64,000 nucleotides of DNA, taken from NCBI GenBank assembly GCA_035532075.1, contig DATKRV010000098.1, positions 1 to 64,000 of the forward strand, given 5' to 3'. The notes beneath the pieces are model-generated. The model was given only the letters and a program-made list of their open reading frames with translations. It made no database searches and had not been told where the DNA came from. The translations under genes and the position numbers were made by a program. The DNA comes from CAIVND01 sp035532075 (GTDB lineage: Bacteria; Actinomycetota; Acidimicrobiia; Acidimicrobiales; Bog-793). Numbering within the stretch: position 1 is the stretch's first letter; each line of letters starts with the position of its first letter. Below are positions 36,600-44,570 of the stretch, piece by piece.

Positions 36600-37112
36600 C
36601 TAGACGGCTGCGAGACGCGCCGGAGCGACGTAAAGCTGCCACTCCTCGCGAAGGTCACCACTCGCGGCAAGTAGCCAGACGCCCGATCTGGGAACCCGGG
36701 GAGTCCGTCTCAGGGTAAAGGCGGTCTCTTCGAGGAGATGGTCCTCTTTCGTCGTGTTGCATCGTTTGCACGAGGCGACCACGTTGTCCCAGGTGTGCGC
36801 TCCACCGCGGCTCCTCGGGACGACGTGGTCGATGTTCTCTGCCGCCGCCCCGCAGTATTGACATCGATGCCCATCTCGGGCGAAGACACTGCGGCGCGTG
36901 ATGGCGACACGCGTCTGGCGCGGCACCTTCACGTAGTGAACGAGACGGATCACGGAGGGCTCTGGGAGCGCAGCGCGTTCGGAATGAAACTCGAACCCGG
37001 TCGAGTGGAGAATCTCTGCCTTGTCATCGATAAACAGGATCAACGCGCGCCGAGACGGGACAACGCACAGCGGCTCATACGATGCATTCAGCACGAGAGC
37101 ACGCCCGATCAT
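36600..37112 (-). CDS. HNH endonuclease family protein
   Basis: 170 residues from the ATG at 37112, giving MIGRALVLNASYEPLCVV, the usual start of this actinobacterial family; a longer frame to 37148 lacks that fit. The C-terminal half is an HNH zinc-finger nuclease: FARDGHRCQYCG, ENIDHVVPRSRGG, NVVASCKRCNTTK. Such stand-alone HNH proteins are chromosomal and conserved; role (repair or defence) is not established. Confidence 0.88.
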   Translation of the reverse strand: MIGRALVLNASYEPLCVVPSRRALILFIDDKAEILHSTGFEFHSERAALPEPSVIRLVHYVKVPRQTRVAITRRSVFARDGHRCQYCGAAAENIDHVVPRSRGGAHTWDNVVASCKRCNTTKEDHLLEETAFTLRRTPRVPRSGVWLLAASGDLREEWQLYVAPARLAAV

Positions 37113-37196
37113 GTCAGGCCCGATTACACATGGGATCGAGAACAACACGCATTGAAAGTGAGGTTAGTGCGTGATCATTCGGACCCCGTGACTTTC

Positions 37197-37490
37197 TCAC
37201 GCGATTTTCCGCATCATTTGGCACCACTCGAGATAACCAACGAGGTCCTCTTCGCTTATCGATGCGTCCGTCGATCCATATGCCGTCTCAAGGCGAAATC
37301 CGATCCAACGCCAATCGGGCAACGGGAGGAAAGGCGCCACACTCCACCAACGCGAACGCACGAGTCGTCTCGCAGTGACAATCGCGATCAACCAGAGCCT
37401 GGGTCGCCGCACCAGCGCAAGGATCAGGAAGATCACGCCCAGATTCGCGACGCGATCATCCGAATCGGCCGCAGCCGGAGCCAAAGACAC
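37197..37490 (-). CDS. Small membrane-associated hypothetical protein
   Basis: 97 residues from a GTG, 3 bases after the DUF3040 gene, so probably co-expressed. It has one hydrophobic helix (NLGVIFLILALV) followed by an Arg/Trp-rich stretch (RRPRLWLIAIVTARRLVRSRWW) and ends EWCQMMRKIA. The PFLPLPDWRWIGFRLETAYG segment looks conserved-protein-like, but I know no family. Confidence 0.65.
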   Translation of the reverse strand: MSLAPAAADSDDRVANLGVIFLILALVRRPRLWLIAIVTARRLVRSRWWSVAPFLPLPDWRWIGFRLETAYGSTDASISEEDLVGYLEWCQMMRKIA

Positions 37491-37493
37491 GGG

Positions 37494-37847
37494 TCAGTGT
37501 TGCTGAAAGAATCGTGAGCGGAGTCGTTGGGCGAGCGAGGCAATGTCATCACCGAGTGCATGGTGGTCATTTGCGCCATCGAGCCCATGCGAATGGCGAA
37601 TGCTGCGCTCAAACATCACCGCCGAGACAAGCATGATCAGAAAACCGAAGGTGGCAAGGATGAGCGAGGAACGGAACGAGATGACAATGATCGCGAATCC
37701 GGCAATGAACAACGCCACCGAAGCACGGAGCGAGCGCGAGACAAACGAGCGTGGCCCCCGATCACGACCAATAAAGCCGCGGTCGTGCTCAAAGAGCTTC
37801 TTCTCCATCTCGTGGAGAATGCGCTGTTCGTCCTCTGAAAGCGGCAC
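37494..37847 (-). CDS. DUF3040 family membrane protein
   Basis: 117 residues beginning MPLSEDEQRILHEMEKKL, the signature of DUF3040, a small actinobacterial family. Two hydrophobic helices follow (ASVALFIAGFAIIVISF and ILATFGFLIMLVSAVMF). Members are often near cell-envelope or division genes; function is unknown. GTG start. dinB ends about 200 bases upstream on the same strand. Confidence 0.88.
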   Translation of the reverse strand: MPLSEDEQRILHEMEKKLFEHDRGFIGRDRGPRSFVSRSLRASVALFIAGFAIIVISFRSSLILATFGFLIMLVSAVMFERSIRHSHGLDGANDHHALGDDIASLAQRLRSRFFQQH

Positions 37848-38053
37848 CCTCTCGCCTCTCTTGCCTCATACGCGCCCACCCAACCGAAGGCGACAACCCA
37901 CTCCAAGGCGCCAGATCGTCCCTCCCGAACGCCCCGTTCCGCCGTCTTATCTTCGCGCTACCCGCCCGACGAAACAACGGCACCTCACCTCTTGGCACTT
38001 AAACCTAGCGCGAGACGTCGTTGGCTCGGTCGCGGCTACATGAAAAACGGCTC

Positions 38054-39355
38054 TCAGGGAATCGGTCTCCTCTTATTCTCTTCGCCGCGAGACATTCTGC
38101 GACCGAGTACCGAGAGCGGATCGAGGGCGCGGTCACCAAACCTGCGACGGATCTCATCGGTCGTCGCATCGAGGTTGCCGCGAAGCTCCGCCTGACTCTC
38201 CTCGTCCGCCTCGGTCTCCCCGCCAAACAGTGCGAGCTGCTTTGTGGCGCCACTGTCTTGATCCACAAAGTTCGACAGGTGGACACCGAGCAGGCGGATG
38301 CCACGGTCACAGGCGATCGAATCGAGCAGGGCGACTGCGACATCGGCGATCTCGGCGCCGCTACGGAACGGACGGTCAAACGTCCGCGAATGCGTAATGA
38401 TCTCTAGATCGCGATACCGGATCTTCAACGAAACCGTTCTCCCCGGAGCGCCAGTCTGTCGCGAACGTGCCGCGACTGAGGAGGAGAGCTCACGTGTCCG
38501 ACTGGCGAGCTCGTTTGGATCATACAGATCACGTGAAAAAGTTGTCTCCGCTCCGATCGAACGCGTATCCCGACTCGACTCGACACGACGGGGGTCGATC
38601 CCCTCGATGAAATTCACAATGACTTCGCCCTGTCGCTCCCCGAGCAGCCGGCGCAGTCGTTGCCGCCCGACTTCAGCGGCATCGGCGATACTCGAGATTC
38701 CGACCGCCTGAAGTTTCGCCATCGTCTTTGGGCCGATCCCCGGCAACGCACGTAGCGAATGCGCGTAGAGGAACGCGATCTCGTCTTCGCGGGGAATCAC
38801 ACATACTCCAAGGCCCTCTCTCACCACAGGACGTCGCGGCACCGAATTGCTCAGGCTCACACTTGGCTTTGCAGCCTTTGAGGCGAGCTTTGCGATGAGT
38901 TTGGTCCGCGCGACGCCGACCGAGCAGGTGAGCCCAAGCTCACCTTGCACCGTCGTCCACAACTTCCAAGCTATCTCGGCACTTGCACCGAAAAGACCAT
39001 GCGCTCCCGAGACATCGATGAATGCCTCGTCGAACGCGATCGGTTCAAATTCGGGGGTGACACGTTCGATGATCTCGAGTAGCCGTCGATTCATCTCACC
39101 ATATCTTGCGTGACTCGGTGAACGGAATACTCCGTCTGGGCAGCACCGCATTGCCTCGGCCGTCGGCATCGCAGCATGAACGCCATAGGCCCGTGCCTCA
39201 TAGGAGGCTGAGGCGACAACGCCGCGACGAGAGGTTCCGCCAACGATCACCGGGCGCCCTTTGAGTTCCGGATCGTCAACCATCTCTACGGCCGCAAAGA
39301 AACAGTCCATGTCGAGATGCAAGAGGTCCAGCGCGTCCTCTTCCTGGGGCTGCAT
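38054..39355 (-). CDS. dinB: DNA polymerase IV (Y family)
   Basis: 433 residues. LHLDMDCFFAAVEM near residue 13 gives the first catalytic Asp and steric-gate region, IAFDEAFIDVSG the second Asp-Glu pair, and LPGIGPKTMAKLQAVG the helix-hairpin-helix. It copies past DNA damage with low fidelity. The ATG at 39355 is 7 bases after the PIG-L gene, so it can be read from the SOS-controlled promoter upstream of the LysM gene, about 2 kb away. No full LexA box is seen directly in front of it. Confidence 0.95.
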   Translation of the reverse strand: MQPQEEDALDLLHLDMDCFFAAVEMVDDPELKGRPVIVGGTSRRGVVASASYEARAYGVHAAMPTAEAMRCCPDGVFRSPSHARYGEMNRRLLEIIERVTPEFEPIAFDEAFIDVSGAHGLFGASAEIAWKLWTTVQGELGLTCSVGVARTKLIAKLASKAAKPSVSLSNSVPRRPVVREGLGVCVIPREDEIAFLYAHSLRALPGIGPKTMAKLQAVGISSIADAAEVGRQRLRRLLGERQGEVIVNFIEGIDPRRVESSRDTRSIGAETTFSRDLYDPNELASRTRELSSSVAARSRQTGAPGRTVSLKIRYRDLEIITHSRTFDRPFRSGAEIADVAVALLDSIACDRGIRLLGVHLSNFVDQDSGATKQLALFGGETEADEESQAELRGNLDATTDEIRRRFGDRALDPLSVLGRRMSRGEENKRRPIP

Positions 39356-39362
39356 CAATTCC

Positions 39363-40076
39363 TCAGTTGGTCAGTCCGATGCGTCGAAAGGCCTCGGCAA
39401 ACTGAACCCCCGCGTGCCGACCAGCCTGTTCGGCGCGCTCGCGAACGACCAGACGGAACCACTCGCTTGTCTCGCCGAGCTGGCTCTGATGACAAAGGAT
39501 TGCCTCGGTTTTGGCCTCGATGGTCGCGGTGATATCGACAGAGATGTTTGGCGCGAGCGATCCGGACATGTACGCGACATCGACCGTTGTTGGATCGCCG
39601 GCATCCGGAAAGTACAAAGGGGAACGCGCCGCGGGCGCGGCCGCGTCAAGGGCCGCGAACCCGACGCTGCGGTGATCATGATGATTGAAGTAGTGCTCGC
39701 CAAAAAACACCGCTGTGGGATCGGGGCAGACCAACACCGGGGGTCGGATTGACCTGATGATGCCGACGAGATCGCGCCGCAGCGACAGGTCATTCTCAAG
39801 TTCTCCGTCACCGTAATTGAGTTGGTGGACCGAGCGTACGCCGAGAATCTCCTGTGCTGCCTTGAGTTCGTGCGCGCGTCGCTCGACAAGCCCCGCGACA
39901 TCTTCATCGAACCTTGACGAACCCTTATCACCGAGCGCGCAGATCACGACGTGGACTTCGCAGCCCGCACCTGCCCATCTCGCGAGTGTTCCTCCCGCCG
40001 CAACATCAGAATCATCGGGATGGGCAAAGATCGCAAGTGCGCGTTCTGGTACCTCCTCGAGAAGTTCTGTCGGCAT
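39363..40076 (-). CDS. PIG-L family deacetylase (LmbE-like)
   Basis: 237 residues. The zinc-site motif AIFAHPDDSDVAAGGTLA opens the protein, VVICALGDKGSS follows, and HDHRSVG supplies further zinc ligands. Family members deacetylate N-acetylglucosaminyl lipids or conjugates, including the mycothiol enzymes MshB and Mca; which applies is unclear. Its ATG shares bases with the nrdR stop (TGATG). Confidence 0.9.
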   Translation of the reverse strand: MPTELLEEVPERALAIFAHPDDSDVAAGGTLARWAGAGCEVHVVICALGDKGSSRFDEDVAGLVERRAHELKAAQEILGVRSVHQLNYGDGELENDLSLRRDLVGIIRSIRPPVLVCPDPTAVFFGEHYFNHHDHRSVGFAALDAAAPAARSPLYFPDAGDPTTVDVAYMSGSLAPNISVDITATIEAKTEAILCHQSQLGETSEWFRLVVRERAEQAGRHAGVQFAEAFRRIGLTN

Positions 40077-40573
40077 CAGTCGGATCCACTCTTGGTTCTT
40101 GACTGACGGTGCTGTTTGGGTTCGGTCTCTTTTTGTAAGAGGTCTGCTTCGCGCGCGAAATCCTTGGCATCGACAAAATCTTTGTAGACGCTTGCAAACC
40201 GAAGGTAGGCAACTTCGTCGAGGTCACGAAGTCGGTCAAGCACCGCTACTCCGATGCGCCTGCTCGGAACGGACGGGCCGATCGTCGCCAACGTAGCCTC
40301 GACAACGTTGGCGAGCTGTTCGATGTCACTCTCGTCGACTGGTCGGTTCTTGCAGGCCGAACGCACTCCAGCGACGAGCTTCTCGCGCCGAAACGGTTCA
40401 CGCTCGCCTGATCGCTTTTCCACGAGGATCACCGGGCCACTCGAACGCTCAAAGGTCGTGTAGCGGTACCCGCATGCAAGACACTCGCGGCGACGACGCA
40501 CCGCAAGACCCTCTTCGACCTCACGCGAGTCGACCACGCGGTCTTCAAAGTGAGCACAACTCGGACAACGCAC
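40076..40573 (-). CDS. nrdR: Transcriptional repressor NrdR
   Basis: 165 residues. The N-terminal zinc ribbon has C3, C6, C31 and C34, followed by CGYRYTTFER, then an ATP-cone that senses ATP/dATP. It represses ribonucleotide reductase genes. The order lexA, divergent LysM gene, nrdR matches mycobacteria (Rv2720, Rv2719c, Rv2718c). GTG start. Confidence 0.96.
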   Translation of the reverse strand: MRCPSCAHFEDRVVDSREVEEGLAVRRRRECLACGYRYTTFERSSGPVILVEKRSGEREPFRREKLVAGVRSACKNRPVDESDIEQLANVVEATLATIGPSVPSRRIGVAVLDRLRDLDEVAYLRFASVYKDFVDAKDFAREADLLQKETEPKQHRQSRTKSGSD

Positions 40574-40647
40574 AGCTGAAGGCTATCTGCTGCTCCGGAG
40601 CGAATAGAACCTACGAACATAAAGTTCTGACAGAGTGATCGTCCGGA

Positions 40648-41364
40648 TCAAGGAAGCAAGAGGTGTTCGCCCGGTATCGGATTCATGCTCTTGATCTGCG
40701 CGCCAAGCTGCGTGACGAGCGCGCGAGGATCTCCGTTGGGGAAGACCCGCGTGGCAATCGACCACAGGGTGTCTCCGACCCGGACGGTATAGCGATAGCC
40801 TCCGGCGACCGGGACGCTGCCGGCAATGGCGGTCGGAGACCCTTGATGCGCATCTGCAATCGCACTCGCCGCGGAGAGTCCGCCAAAGAGCGCAACTCCG
40901 AGGATCACGCAACTGACAAAACGACGCAGACGATAGCGAGGGGCAACAATCGAGATGGGCCTCTCGGCGTGGGAGTTCACTCGAACGTCCATGCGCCGCG
41001 GCGCATACGTTACCCCGGCTGGCAAGGCGCTCTGTTTTGCGCTGGCCCCATACGACAGCGGTGCAAAGCGGAGTGGACTGGCGTGGGATGGGAGGTGGCG
41101 AGATGCCAAAGGGGCTACCCGGGGAAAGGTCATCACGACCTCGCGACGCGCGATCACCGGGGGCGGCGGGTGCCAGGCCGGACTCTCACTCTCAGCAAAC
41201 TCCCCACTGGCCTCAAGTTCCGCAAAGATCGGATCTGCAAAGAGTGGCTCGCGCAGCAGCCGGAGATGGCTATTTTGGAGACGATCTCCCTGGAAGCTGC
41301 GCCTTTTGCCCGCGACAGGTCGACGCGGAGCCAAATTACGGTGCGGGTATGCGATCGCAGCCAT
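40648..41364 (-). CDS. SOS-associated LysM-domain membrane protein (YneA/ChiZ-like)
   Basis: 238 residues from the ATG at 41364, which has GGAGG 7 bases upstream; the frame stays open to 41430 but that part contains LexA boxes. A Pro/Ser-rich cytoplasmic N-terminus (1-147) is followed by one membrane helix (about 148-170) and a C-terminal LysM domain (about 190-238: YTVRVGDTLWSIA, PNGDPR). LysM binds peptidoglycan. B. subtilis YneA and mycobacterial ChiZ (Rv2719c), both divergent from lexA, halt division during DNA damage. The same role is inferred from place and architecture. Confidence 0.85.
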   Translation of the reverse strand: MAAIAYPHRNLAPRRPVAGKRRSFQGDRLQNSHLRLLREPLFADPIFAELEASGEFAESESPAWHPPPPVIARREVVMTFPRVAPLASRHLPSHASPLRFAPLSYGASAKQSALPAGVTYAPRRMDVRVNSHAERPISIVAPRYRLRRFVSCVILGVALFGGLSAASAIADAHQGSPTAIAGSVPVAGGYRYTVRVGDTLWSIATRVFPNGDPRALVTQLGAQIKSMNPIPGEHLLLP

Positions 41365-41386
41365 CTCTACCTCCGTCGAGCTTTCT

Positions 41387-41400
41387 CGAACAGATGTTCG
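41387..41400. promoter_or_regulatory. LexA box 1
   Basis: CGAACAGATGTTCG, a perfect match to the Gram-positive SOS box CGAAC-N4-GTTCG, lies 23 bases upstream of the LysM gene start, so LexA bound here should block that gene. Confidence 0.9.
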
Positions 41401-41423
41401 AGTATTCTTCCTGTATCGTTTCA

Positions 41424-41437
41424 CGAACACCTGTTCG
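41424..41437. promoter_or_regulatory. LexA box 2
   Basis: CGAACACCTGTTCG is a second perfect SOS box, 37 bases from box 1, in the space between lexA and the LysM gene. Confidence 0.9.
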
Positions 41438-41452
41438 CTGTCAAGAAACTAT

Positions 41453-41466
41453 CGAACAGGTGTTTC
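41453..41466. promoter_or_regulatory. LexA box 3
   Basis: CGAACAGGTGTTTC matches the SOS box with one deviation in the right half. It lies 29 bases from box 2. Confidence 0.8.
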
Positions 41467-41467
41467 A

Positions 41468-41481
41468 CGAACGAATGTTTG
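41468..41481. promoter_or_regulatory. LexA box 4 over the likely lexA -35 element
   Basis: CGAACGAATGTTTG matches the SOS box with one deviation and overlaps TTGCAT (41479-41484), a plausible -35 for lexA with TACGGT (41503-41508) as -10 at an 18-base spacing. Binding here would give autoregulation. Confidence 0.75.
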
Positions 41482-41547
41482 CATTTTGATGTGTCAATCG
41501 ACTACGGTGCAGCCCGGAGGCGCATACGCCCAGACTGAGAGGCCACA

Positions 41548-42180
41548 ATGACCGTTGCCACCCTGACCGGAAAACGCCGACAGATCCTCGAGTTCATCGC
41601 CGAGCACATCCAGCGCAACGGATACCCCCCTTCGGTGCGCGAGATCGGCGAGGCGGTCGGACTGAGTTCGTCATCGACCGTGCACACCCATCTCCAGCTC
41701 CTCCAGCGCGAGGGATTCTTGCGGCGCGACCCGACAAAACCGCGTACCCTGTCGGTCTCGTTTGAGCCGATCTCGGGAGCCGCCATCTCCACCCGGCCGG
41801 TCGCGAACGTGCCACTGCTTGGAAGCGTTGCTGCCGGAACCGGCGTGCTCGCCGAGGAGAACATTGAAGAGGTACTCCCGATCGCCGAAGATCTGACCGG
41901 CCCGGGACAACTGTTCATGCTGAGGGTGCGGGGAGATTCGATGATCGGCGCAGGAATATTCGACGGCGACCTCGTTGTCGTTCGCTCGCAGCCAGAGGCA
42001 AACGAGGGGGAGATCGTCGTCGCGGGTATCAACGATGAGGAGGCAACCGTCAAGACCTATCGGCGACAGGGTGCCAAGGTGATTCTTGTTCCCTCGAATC
42101 CCGACTTTGAACCGATGAGCCTCGATGCAAACGAGGTGACGATCTATGGAAAGGTCGTCACCGTTCTTCGACGTCTCTGA
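41548..42180 (+). CDS. lexA: SOS repressor LexA
   Basis: 210 residues. The N-terminal winged helix (about 1-70, RQILEFIAEHIQRNGYPPSVREIG) binds the SOS box; the C-terminal S24 protease domain has the A96-G97 self-cleavage bond (SVAAGTG), catalytic S131 (RGDSMIG) and K169. RecA filaments trigger cleavage. GAGAGG precedes the ATG. Four LexA boxes lie upstream. Confidence 0.97.
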   Translation: MTVATLTGKRRQILEFIAEHIQRNGYPPSVREIGEAVGLSSSSTVHTHLQLLQREGFLRRDPTKPRTLSVSFEPISGAAISTRPVANVPLLGSVAAGTGVLAEENIEEVLPIAEDLTGPGQLFMLRVRGDSMIGAGIFDGDLVVVRSQPEANEGEIVVAGINDEEATVKTYRRQGAKVILVPSNPDFEPMSLDANEVTIYGKVVTVLRRL

Positions 42181-42237
42181 CCCGACACAGAGCGCCCACC
42201 GGACGCGCTTTCGGCACGCCCCATCACAGTTGACCGG

Positions 42238-43320
42238 TTACGCGTTCCTCGAGATGGTGACGCCGAGCACCTCGGCAAGCGCTCGCTGCACGCGTTCGAG
42301 TTCTGCGCTTTGGACATACTCACCCGCACTGTGTGCAACAAGTGGATCCCCCGGTCCAAAGTTCGCTGCGGGAATATTGCGCTCTGAGAAATACGCGACA
42401 TCGGTCCACCCGATCTTTGCAAGTGGTGCTGCACCGCTTGCGTCCACCAGTGACTGCAGCAACGCATGATCAAGCGAGGGCCGCGCCGCTGGCGCGGAAT
42501 CGATGAGTTCGATGTCGTCACCGAGCGCGCGGTCGATTGCAGGTTCGAGATAGGTCACCAGCGCCCCAAGGGCCTCATCGATACCTCGGTCGGGCGCGAA
42601 CCGATGGCTCAGCGAAAGCGTCACTCGATCCGGAATGACATTTCCCGCAATGCCCCCTTCGACCGACGTTGCCTGTAGAGTTTCGCGATACGTGCATCCG
42701 TCGATCACGGGCGAACGCTCAACAAAGCTCTCAACCCGGTCGAGCACACGCGTGAGACGATGGATCGCGTTGATTCCGGTCCACGGACGCGCCGAGTGGG
42801 CCCGCTCCCCCGTGAGCACGACACGCACGCGAATCACGCCCTGGCATCCCGCCTCGATTAACGCATTCGTCGGTTCGAGAAGCACCGCGACATCGGCGCT
42901 CAACAGTTCAGCATTAGACGCGCTAATCGCATGGAGGCCCGAGTATTCGCGCGCGATCTCCTCGCAGGTGTAAAAGATCAAGGAGACATCGTGTTGTGGT
43001 TCGACCATGCGCTCGGCAAGGTCGAGCATGATTGCCAGACCGCCCTTCATGTCCGCGCTGCCGCATCCATAGAGCCTGTCGTCGCGGATCTCGGCACCGG
43101 CATTGCCGTTCGGAACCACGGTATCGAGGTGACCGGCCAGTGCGACACGAGAACCTCGACCGAGATGCGTGCGCGCGACGACGTTGTCTTCGATGCGCAC
43201 GGTCTCGAATAGCGGTAACTCCCGGAGTCTTTGCTCGACGAGATCCGCGAGCATTCGTTCCTCGCGACTCACGGACGCGATGTCAACGAGCCGTGCAGTC
43301 TCTCTCAGAAGATCGCTCAT
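42238..43320 (-). CDS. dapE: Succinyl-diaminopimelate desuccinylase
   Basis: 360 residues. M20 peptidase motifs: ALAGHLDTVVPNG (zinc His and Asp), GCGSADMKGGLA (bridging Asp), TCEEIA (catalytic Glu pair) and a C-terminal His. It removes succinate from N-succinyl-LL-DAP. ATG at 43320; a GTG three codons earlier is possible. It ends the miaA-dapF-hflX-dapC-dapE run and converges with lexA. Confidence 0.92.
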   Translation of the reverse strand: MSDLLRETARLVDIASVSREERMLADLVEQRLRELPLFETVRIEDNVVARTHLGRGSRVALAGHLDTVVPNGNAGAEIRDDRLYGCGSADMKGGLAIMLDLAERMVEPQHDVSLIFYTCEEIAREYSGLHAISASNAELLSADVAVLLEPTNALIEAGCQGVIRVRVVLTGERAHSARPWTGINAIHRLTRVLDRVESFVERSPVIDGCTYRETLQATSVEGGIAGNVIPDRVTLSLSHRFAPDRGIDEALGALVTYLEPAIDRALGDDIELIDSAPAARPSLDHALLQSLVDASGAAPLAKIGWTDVAYFSERNIPAANFGPGDPLVAHSAGEYVQSAELERVQRALAEVLGVTISRNA

Positions 43321-43406
43321 CTTGATCACTTTACGCAGCGAGGTGCATACCCGAGCGTGCGTGACTCACAATTGGGAGGGGTCGCAATGCCGTGTTAATA
43401 CGAGTG

Positions 43407-44570
43407 TCAACGAAAGAGGCGATCCGCAACGAGTTCGAGCCGCTCGTCCGGGGCAACGAGCGCGACCCTGAAGTTGCCGATTCCCGTCTGTCCGTAGAAC
43501 TCACCGGGACTGACGAGAACTCCTCCGCGGGCCGCGAGTGCGCGAGTCAGTCCCCATTCGGGTCCCTCTCCCGTCTCCATCTGGCCTCCAAGACCGTCTT
43601 CGGGTGCCTGTACCCAAAGATAGAAGCCCCCCTTCGGAATCGACGCGGAGATGCCGAGATCGTCGAGGATCGCCGCAAAACGCAACAGCCGACGGCGGTA
43701 GCGGTCGCGCTGGACGCGCACATGGTCATCGTCTTCGAGCGCGACCGCGCCTGCGAGCTGGACCGGTCCCGGCACCATGAATCCCGCATGACGTCGAACC
43801 TCGATGAGATAGTGCACCAGTTCCGGGTCACCGGCAAAGAATCCGACACGCAGTCCCGCGCAGTTCGATCTCTTCGAAATCGAGTGCACCGCGACGACGC
43901 CCTTGAGCCCGTGCTCGAGGATCGAGCGCGCCGGGCCATCCCAGGTGAACTCGCAGTAGCACTCGTCCGAGAACACGGGGATCTGATGTCGACGTCCCCA
44001 TTCGGCAACGCTCTGAAGGTCATCAAGCGCACCCGTCGGATTCGACGGACTATTCGACCAGAGACACAGCGCACGTTCAGCGTCGGACTCCTCGATCGCC
44101 TCGAGCGCGAGCGTGCCGTTCGCGCGTGCCGGCACCGCGACCGCGCGGCATCGGGCGAGCAAGGCACCCATCTCATAGGTGGGGTACGCGGTAGCGGGAT
44201 GCAAGACGGTGTCTCTTTTGGGATAGCGAAGCTTGAGCCACTGGGGAATTCCAGCGACGAGTTCTTTGGTGCCGATGCACGCAGCGAGTTGATCGTGCTC
44301 CACCTTAACCAAAAAGCGCCGTTCCATCCAGTCACGCGCCGCCTCCAAAAGTCGCGCGCTTCCGATTGATGCCGGATAGCCGCGCTCTGCCGCGGATGAG
44401 GCGAGCGCCTCGATCACTGCCCCCGGCGGTGGGTCGCACGGTGTCCCGATGGAGAGGTCGACGACTCCCCCGTCAAACGCGGCTGCGACACGTTCGATCG
44501 GCGCAAGTCGGTCGTAGGGATAGGTCGGAAGATCAAAGGGAACAGTTGGCTCTGTCGCGACGGTCTTCAA
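43407..44570 (-). CDS. dapC: Succinyldiaminopimelate transaminase
   Basis: 387 residues, fold-type I aminotransferase: SNSPSNPTGAL and FSDECYCEFTW contact PLP and the HSISKRSNCAGLRVG motif holds the Schiff-base lysine. It converts N-succinyl-2-amino-6-ketopimelate to N-succinyl-LL-DAP, the step before DapE. The start is a TTG at 44570 that overlaps the hflX stop (TTGA) with GAGGGAG seven bases upstream. dapE follows 86 bases later. Confidence 0.9.
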   Translation of the reverse strand: MKTVATEPTVPFDLPTYPYDRLAPIERVAAAFDGGVVDLSIGTPCDPPPGAVIEALASSAAERGYPASIGSARLLEAARDWMERRFLVKVEHDQLAACIGTKELVAGIPQWLKLRYPKRDTVLHPATAYPTYEMGALLARCRAVAVPARANGTLALEAIEESDAERALCLWSNSPSNPTGALDDLQSVAEWGRRHQIPVFSDECYCEFTWDGPARSILEHGLKGVVAVHSISKRSNCAGLRVGFFAGDPELVHYLIEVRRHAGFMVPGPVQLAGAVALEDDDHVRVQRDRYRRRLLRFAAILDDLGISASIPKGGFYLWVQAPEDGLGGQMETGEGPEWGLTRALAARGGVLVSPGEFYGQTGIGNFRVALVAPDERLELVADRLFR

